The notes under the pieces were generated by a model. That model had not been told where the DNA came from. It saw only the letters and a list, made by a program, of their open reading frames with translations, and ran no database searches. This document shows, in pieces, positions 55,201 through 61,200 of a stretch of 64,000 nt of DNA (its first letter is position 1; each line of letters opens with the position of its first letter). The DNA lies in contig JAZAYU010000010.1 in the NCBI GenBank assembly GCA_038501625.1, forward strand, positions 2,440,912 through 2,504,911, given 5' to 3'. The stretch is from Corbicula japonica (lineage: Eukaryota; Mollusca; Bivalvia; Venerida; Cyrenidae). A program made the position numbers and the translations under genes.

Positions 55201-58200
55201 TGTATATCAAAATATTACTATAACAGTTTCTCATGAACTGAAGTGCACTATAATGTTTAATGGTGTCCCATCAAAAGCTTTCATTTTTATTTATGTTTTG
55301 TATGCAAATGTCACTTCAATGAGCCATATCTATGACCATAAAACTGCATTAGCCTTGCCAAAAGTGTCACTAATGTAATACAATTATTTAATACTTTGAA
55401 GAATGTGTAGCTGTTCTGAGTTATGTTGCGGGAAGTAAACAATGGTCTCGAGGCAGGCTTGGGGTAATACTAACGTAATGCTAGATGAGGGAATGCTAGT
55501 AGAAGAGAGGCAGAGCTTGGGACTCCTGATCTCAAGACTTGAATCCCCCAAAGGATAAGATTCTTTGAGATTTCCTCAAACTTCACTCGGCTTAATAACT
55601 GGTTTAAATCCAGGTCATCAAGCGTGATTAATTTGAGTTGACAAACTTATTTTTCACCTTATATATAATAAAGTTGTTTTGAAAATTCTGTCTCATTTCT
55701 GGTGCAAAATGGCACTAAATAAAACAAATTACATTAGCTCTCAACCAGTGTGAAATGTGTGATTCAATTTAACGGTCTTTCCATACAGATATTTTGCTGC
55801 AACATTTCAAACGAATAGCGAACAGTAGTACATGATCAGACACACAGTTATGCAGGCTGATCTGGGGTCTACACAGACCTCCAATATTGGACAAACATAA
55901 AAAAGCCTATTAAGGGTACCATAAACAGTTAGAAGATTCCTTTCTTTTCTTATTATTACCAAATTTTTTCTGAGACTCAATATTGTTTAACCCCTGCAGA
56001 TATTTTCTTTCCATCAATACTAGATAAGAGATATGGTCAATACAACTTAATGAAGTGTGTAAAAGCTGATCGGCTGATTACTGACAATTATTAATTATTT
56101 AATTTCAAACTAAACATTTACGTGTGTCTAGTCTCACCTCAGGCAAAGCTTTCTTGTAACAACAAAAAGATGATTGCTGTTTTGCATGTCTTGCTATCTA
56201 AATTGCCATACACCATGGGCCTCATGCATCTGCTTAATTATAGAGGCTTAAACCTTTCCTTCATATATATGCACTTAAGCATGTGCGACCAGTGTAGATC
56301 CAGATCAGCCGACACATCCCTGCCGTCTGATCAGGATCTGCACTGGTCGCATTTTGGTCAGAAATAACTTAATAAATCGTAAAGCGAACACTGCAGATCC
56401 TGATAAGACTGCACGGATGTGCCAGCTGATCTGAATCTAAACTATTTGCCCATGCAATAAAGGTGTGTCTAGCTGTATGAAGGAAAGGGTTTACTCTTTA
56501 CTCCACAACTATGACTTTAATCTCATGGGTGAACAGTTCATAAATTTCCAGGTAGATCTGGATCTACAATGCTCTCAACACATGCCACATCCAAAGAGTA
56601 AAGGATAAATCGGCAGTTGAAGCAAAGGACAGGAAAAGAAACATTTTTATTACAGAATTTCTAACTTCAGATCTATTAATTCAAGAAAGATGAGTTTTTG
56701 ATATACAAGACTGGTCGGACATGTTACCACATCAAACATACTGCAAATGTGCGAACATAAACCTCTTGTTTCATAAGGTTACAAGCCTGAGAAAAAAATG
56801 CTGGGAGGCGGACCAGAAATCTTCAACATGTTGCGCTGTTAAGTAAAATACCTTTCATATCGTTTTCAGTGTCTTTTCATGGGATTATAAAAGGTGCGTA
56901 ATTTCTTGTGAGAAAATGAAATGAAAACGAATAAAATGAATACATAAAATTGTGACCTACCCTACCTGTGTTTATGTCATAGTTACTTGATGTGATTTAA
57001 TGCAATCCATTTTTAAATAACCTTTTCATAATTTTATGTTATAGTAAATATTGGTAATTTATATACATTTTATCACAATTGAAAACATTTAGCAAACATC
57101 ATGACTTAACCCTTTATTCTATATATAAGGGTTTTATCGCACCTGCGACCAGTTTAGATCCAGATCAGTAAGCACATCTGTATCATCTGCTCTGGATCTA
57201 CACTGGTCGCTTTTTGATGAGAAATAAACTAATAAAACAAAGAGAACAGTGCAGATGCTGATCAGACAGCATAAATCTGGAACTTCACATGGGATAACAT
57301 TCATATCCTATGCAGTAAAGGGTTAACTGACATGCATTAGTGAACAGTGTAGACCTACACTTAACCAATGTTTTAACTACACCAATCATATTTTTTTAAA
57401 TTTCTCAGCAACGATTCGGGATATACATTTCAAACTTGAAGTATAATATAATCATTTTCACTTCTTTGTATGAAAAAAAAATATTGAATTATCTTCACGA
57501 GTTTAGAAACCACTGACATTTGATCAAGGTAAGGGTAAAACCAAAAGTCACAAAATTGTCGGTAGTGCGTATATTCTCTGTAAACGCAAATTCAAGTCTC
57601 ACTGTTTAAATGTGGATTTTTAAGTAATATTGAACATTATTATACTGCAAAGAAATTTGCTTGAATTTGATTGGATAATTTGCCGTTGATGTATATCTGT
57701 ATTTACGGATCGGCCGTAGATATGAACGCACGTGCCTTAATTTCCCTCTCTGGCCTCCCACCTTTTGTTGTCATCCGCCATTTTGTTTTGATTTTCAGTA
57801 AAAATGCATAATTTGAAGCCGATCTTGTAAATTATAAAGCGTTATGCTTAGGGATTACTAAAATTGTTACAGAAAATATTTGTGTTATGTTTTAACGTAG
57901 AAAACGATCAGGTTATTCTCAAATTTTGTAAATAAATATCAAATTGATAGTCCATTCAATTTCTATAGAAGTGACGTCATGCAGGTAAATTAATGACGTC
58001 AGACATGTAATTATTGAGGTTCTCAGAGGGGAATTAAGCCGTTCGGCATTAAATAAGCGAAATAAATGAAAAAATCGATGTTTTCTAATTATTTTTGACT
58101 GAAAAAGTCTTTGCAGTATAATAAAACAATTATTTGGTTCCTTGAAAGGGTATGTGAGGATATATTGCCGGTCTGGATGTCATATTATCCCTCGCCTGCG

Positions 58201-61200
58201 GCTCGGGTAATATGACACCCAGACCGGCAATATATCCTCACATTTCCTGTCAAGAAACCAAATAACTATATAATTCTATGCAATTCTGCAATAATGCGAT
58301 TGTTTAGGTGTTACAAAGAAGATTTTTCAGCAGTTTTTTGCCGGTTTCAGCATTACCTCTATACAAAAGCTACTGTCAATTTTGTGACTTTTGGTTTTGC
58401 CATCACCTTGATTAAATGTCATTGGTTAAAGAATGCACGTAGGGATTTCAATGGCAATTTCAGAAAAAAAGTTAAAATGGTGCATCTTATTATGTTTCAA
58501 ATTTGAAGACTGTACTTCAATTCTATGCGGAGAAATTTAAAAAAATTATCAGTGTAGTTAGAACATTGGTTAAGTGTAGATCAGCCTTGCATTATATCAG
58601 GTCTAAATACAACATTTTTTTTCATACAATTCATGAGTAACTGTATAGATCCTGATCAGACCGTGATCAAGGTTTACACTTATCAAAAATGTGTTATGTG
58701 TTAATTGCATTAAAAAATTATTTTTAGGATATTTGTATGAAAGGATTTCAGCATCTCAAGGGATCTATCTCGGAGGCAGTCCATAAATTTGAACTCTGCC
58801 CAAATTCCTTCATTTACTATAAACAATTGTAAATTACAGACCTAAATGTTTTCAAATAGCGTACCGAATTTGTCTGTGTGGCCAACTAATACAAAACATT
58901 TTTTACTATTATTTTAGCGTAAATAATGACATCGCTCCCACCCAATATGTAAAGACGCTACATTGGTGAATACTATCTGATGTTTAATGAAGCCTATTGA
59001 AGCGTTCTACTGTTTAAAACTTCGATACAATCAACAACTGTAATTCGAAGCATACATAAATAATTTAAAGATGGACGGCATCAATTTACAAGCGCAACAA
59101 TTACTTTGAAACACAAGATTGATCAGTTTTTGTTCACACTGGGCGATCACTAAATGAGCGTCTCCACTATCAATTGGTATCTGAACAATGCTACACTATG
59201 TCCCACTTACAAAGTAATGGTTAGAATCTAACTGAATTTATTCTGGAGTTTTAATGAGGTATATCATCAAAAACAGTACTAGCCCTTTAAGTACCAAGCA
59301 CATCATTCTGCATCAGAGTAGACCCATATTAACAAATGCATCTGCACAGTCTGACAAGGGTCTACACTGTTCTCTATTCTGTTTATTCTGATTGAACAAT
59401 AAATGGACCTAACAAAAAACTGCTATAAAGATGATCTTGTACATTGATTCAATCATTTAAGTTCTTCATACTCTGGGTAGAAACAATTTTAAATAACAAA
59501 TCTAACAATTAACCATTTCCTCCCTATATAGGCATTTTTACACATATGTGGTCAGTGTAGATTCAGATCAGCCGCCAAGGATGTGCCAGCTCAGCTGATC
59601 TTGATCTACACTTTTCGCCCATGCAAGAAAGGCATATTTAATATGGAGGAAAGGGTTAATATGAAGGAAAGGGTTAAGAGATGTTGGTAAAACATATAAT
59701 TCTGACCTGATGGAATACTTCAAACTTGAACATTAAAATCAATAGGGATCACATACTTGCTACCAAAGTTTGAGGACATTAAGCACCAGCATTGATTGAA
59801 AAAGGTTTTTGAATTAATGGTCACTATAATCATGACTTCTGACCTGGTCAGCTGAAAATCAATATGTCTTCCTATTGACCAACCAACCTTCCAAGTTTTG
59901 AGGAATCTAGGCCCTAGTATTCTGCAGTTATTGATATTAGAAGGTTTGGTCTACAGACTGACCAAATGACCGACTTATTTCTACAAAGAAATATACCCCT
60001 TTTCTTCAAAGAGGGCATAAATATTAATTATACCCTTTAATAAGAATTGGTAACAAGTGTTGTTGTTGTTGCTGTTGTTGTTGTTGTTGGTGGTGGTTTC
60101 AGGTTTCAACTAAAGCAGAAGTATGTCAGGTAGAATCTTCAACAAGATTACACAATTACCTCACAAAAACTGACTATCCTAAAGTGCAAGGTTTGCCAGC
60201 ATGTTTATGTGAAATTATTTATTGATCTCTGACCTTCACTTCACTTCTGGCTCCAGGATTATAAATCAAACTGAGAATGGAAACCAGTCTCAAATCTCAA
60301 GCATCTGATTGGCTGAAATGGAGACTGGTTCCTAATCTCAGTTTTATAATCCTCAGCACTGGTGGTATTCCAAGTAACCTTACTATTTGGCAGTGGTATG
60401 CTTTCTACATAGCTAAGTCCTGCGGTAACATAAACATGCCCAACAGTTTGGGAGTCCAGTTTCAAAACTATTCAGACATCCTGCCATTCCTTTCAAATTC
60501 TTTTATCTCTATCTCTGGGATGCCTTCTGATGTTTATGCAGTACAGCATCATTATGCAGTTAAGTGCTTAAGGTTATAAAACTGAGTTTGGAAACCAGTC
60601 TCAAATCTCAAGCATCTGATTGGCTAAAATGGCGACCAGTCGCCATTTCAGCCAATCAGATGCTTGAGATTTGAGACTGGTTTCCATGCTCAGTTATATA
60701 ACCTAGGGCAATGCATACATTACAATATCACTAGCATTTGTTCATAAATCATGAGATTTTTTTTTACTTTGACTTGTATCCAAAATCCTAAACTTCTGCT
60801 GTTCTGCTGTTTATTGCCTTTGCACCTGAAGTTGGAAGATGTCAGTTAAATATGCTATTTTTTAATTGTTTTTATTACTAGTTTCACTCCCATGGGGAAA
60901 GTTTGTGAATATATATTGCACAAAGAAAGTCATGAACAAGTGACTCACAATAATGTTTAATCTTCTACTTCAAGGATAATTAACTCATTACTCCATGTAA
61001 TATGGCTGTTATTCAATGGGTAAAAAATTTAGATCCTGATCAAGTGACACATCTGTATAATTTGTTTTAGATTCCTAAGGTTATTTCTGACCAAGAAGTG
61101 ATCAGTGTATATCCAGATAAAAGATGGCACAGATGTTCCAGCTAATTTGGATCAACACACTGGTTGAACACATGATATAACCCGTTTATAAGGTATAAAT

